Shown here: positions 5,249 to 6,008 of the stretch, piece after piece | Position numbering within the stretch: the stretch's first letter is position 1 | Layout of the letters: every line of letters starts with the position of its first letter | From: Candidatus Roizmanbacteria bacterium RIFCSPHIGHO2_01_FULL_39_8 | GTDB lineage: Bacteria > Patescibacteriota > Microgenomatia > UBA1406 > GWC2-37-13 | DNA: 6,008 nucleotides | Direction of reading: 5' to 3' | Assembly: GCA_001789355.1 (NCBI GenBank) | Contig: MFZI01000078.1 | Span: forward strand, 1 to 6,008 | Position numbers and translations under genes: made by a program | Notes under the pieces: generated by a model | Databases searched by the model: none | Seen by the model: the letters and a program-made list of their open reading frames with translations, nothing else | Told to the model about the DNA's origin: nothing

Positions 5249-5710
5249 TTATTTTAAAAAGATTTCTTTTAGTTTCTTTACGTAGGGCATTCTTTCTTCT
5301 GAAGTGGTCCAACGAAAATCATCGTGCAGCTTATATAAGTTGTCATTTGTATAGCGAGGAAATACATGGACATGAAAATGCCAGATGTCTTGATTGCCGG
5401 CTGGCTCGTTGTGCTGTCGAATCGATGTACCATCACATCTATACGCTTCTTTCAAAGCAATAGCAACCTTTTTCACGAAAGAATTAACTTTGTTTGATAG
5501 ATCATCTGGAGTATCATAAAGACTTTCTACGTGAGTATTGGGGATCACTATTACATGGCCGGGATTATTTTTCCACCATTTTGGCGAGATATATGCAGTG
5601 ATAAAATCGTCACGATAAAAAATATCAGACTGCTTGGAAGGCTGATCATTTTTTCCCTTCACGAGTCCGCACATCGGACATTCGTAATTATTCGGTTCAT
5701 GATTAAACAT
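5249..5710 (-). CDS. HIT-family nucleotide hydrolase/transferase with zinc site
   Basis: The 153-residue protein has the defining histidine triad HFHVHVF (H111, H113, H115; the middle one is the nucleophile in this family). A QHNEPAGNQDIW stretch precedes it, and NPGHVIVIPNTH (49-60) forms the family's central strand. An N-terminal CPMC (C11, C14), together with H60 and H111, fits the structural zinc site found in many bacterial HIT proteins. HIT enzymes cleave or transfer nucleoside phosphates such as diadenosine polyphosphates or AMP-lysine/AMP-amine; the exact substrate cannot be told here. The end of the upstream deaminase gene shares one base with the ATG (TAATG), so the two are translationally coupled and both act on nucleotides. 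The length is usual for the family. No Shine-Dalgarno site is present. Confidence 0.92.
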   Translation of the reverse strand: MFNHEPNNYECPMCGLVKGKNDQPSKQSDIFYRDDFITAYISPKWWKNNPGHVIVIPNTHVESLYDTPDDLSNKVNSFVKKVAIALKEAYRCDGTSIRQHNEPAGNQDIWHFHVHVFPRYTNDNLYKLHDDFRWTTSEERMPYVKKLKEIFLK

Positions 5711-6008
5711 TATGTTCGAGGTTTCTCTGGCCAGGGATATGGCATGACAGAGGAAATAGGAAATTGTTTTATCTTTCCATCATCTTCACAGATAATCATA
5801 ATATCGATCCCCGAACGCAGACCATTTTCATAGATAAGTTGCTTACAGATATGACAGTTTGGTCCGGTGATAGCAATTATTTCGAATTCACCATGTATTG
5901 CTGCATGGGCAAGAGCCGTCATCTCACTGTGCATGGTTAATGTTTCTGTATCGGAACCATATGAAATACCTGGATAGATATTTCCTTTTTTTGTAAGCGC
6001 GGATACTA
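5710..6008 (-). CDS. Cytidine-deaminase-like protein, 5' end cut by window
   Basis: The frame is open to the right edge, so the N-terminus is missing; 98 residues are visible. ATG 5934 is inside the domain, not the start, because the codons before it encode SALTKKGNIYPGISYG, the strand expected ahead of the active site. The deaminase signature is HSEMTALA (His zinc ligand plus the catalytic Glu, 5923-5931) and PNCHICKQ (two Cys zinc ligands, codons at 5854-5856 and 5845-5847). A His-Cys-Cys site of this kind is known in the E. coli-type cytidine deaminase. One residue separates the Pro from the first Cys, where PC is usual. The C-terminal ISSVMPYPWP resembles the closing LLP segment of the family. 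The likely reaction is (deoxy)cytidine to (deoxy)uridine in pyrimidine salvage, though other cytosine-ring substrates cannot be excluded. It is coupled to the HIT gene by a TAATG overlap. Confidence 0.83.
   Translation of the reverse strand, partial: VSALTKKGNIYPGISYGSDTETLTMHSEMTALAHAAIHGEFEIIAITGPNCHICKQLIYENGLRSGIDIMIICEDDGKIKQFPISSVMPYPWPEKPRT

Noticed and set aside
5710..5934. ATG 5934 as the start of the deaminase gene
   Set aside because: The frame is open upstream to the window edge and encodes the expected strand of the deaminase fold, so the true start is outside the window.
5228..6008. Eight-base repeat GGATACTA at 5228-5235 and 6001-6008
   Set aside because: It is too short and isolated to be meaningful; no further flanking similarity.

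Overview
The window looks like a piece of a compact, AT-rich bacterial genome, most likely from a Candidate Phyla Radiation (Patescibacteria) member. This is inferred from gene content and style: small proteins packed tightly, a DUF2723-TPR membrane glycosyltransferase, a membrane-anchored BNR propeller, tiny zinc ribbons, a lone RRM protein, and no convincing Shine-Dalgarno sites ahead of the starts. TGA is used as a stop (plus-strand gene ending at 5067) and Trp is TGG, so the UGA-glycine code of Gracilibacteria/SR1 does not fit.

Layout. Almost everything is on the minus strand, so the right end is upstream. At the right edge, a partial cytidine-deaminase-like gene (5710-6008) overlaps a HIT-family hydrolase (5249-5710) by one base, forming a nucleotide-metabolism pair. 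Next comes a 32-residue, extremely basic peptide gene (5072-5170) that converges, with a 4-base gap, on the only plus-strand gene, a 60-residue four-cysteine zinc-ribbon protein (4885-5067). A 182-base divergent promoter region (4703-4884) follows.

From there a minus-strand series runs to the left edge: an RRM RNA-binding protein, a basic zinc-ribbon protein, a VTT/DedA-like membrane protein, a membrane-anchored BNR/Asp-box beta-propeller protein, and a DUF2723 GT-C-type glycosyltransferase with C-terminal TPRs that runs off the window at base 1. The first two suggest a small RNA-binding unit. The last three are an envelope group, plausibly acting on surface glycans or glycoproteins.

Regulation. 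Four starts have a TATACT or TATAAT box close upstream. Three of these lie only 5-8 bases before the start codon, as expected for leaderless transcripts; two share the extended -10 word TGGTATACT. The fourth, ahead of the RRM gene, leaves a leader of about 100 bases with internal repeats. A perfect 11+1+11 palindrome sits over the -35 region of the BNR gene promoter. No tRNA, rRNA, CRISPR array, insertion sequence or clear intrinsic terminator was seen. No stretch longer than 300 bases lacks a gene.
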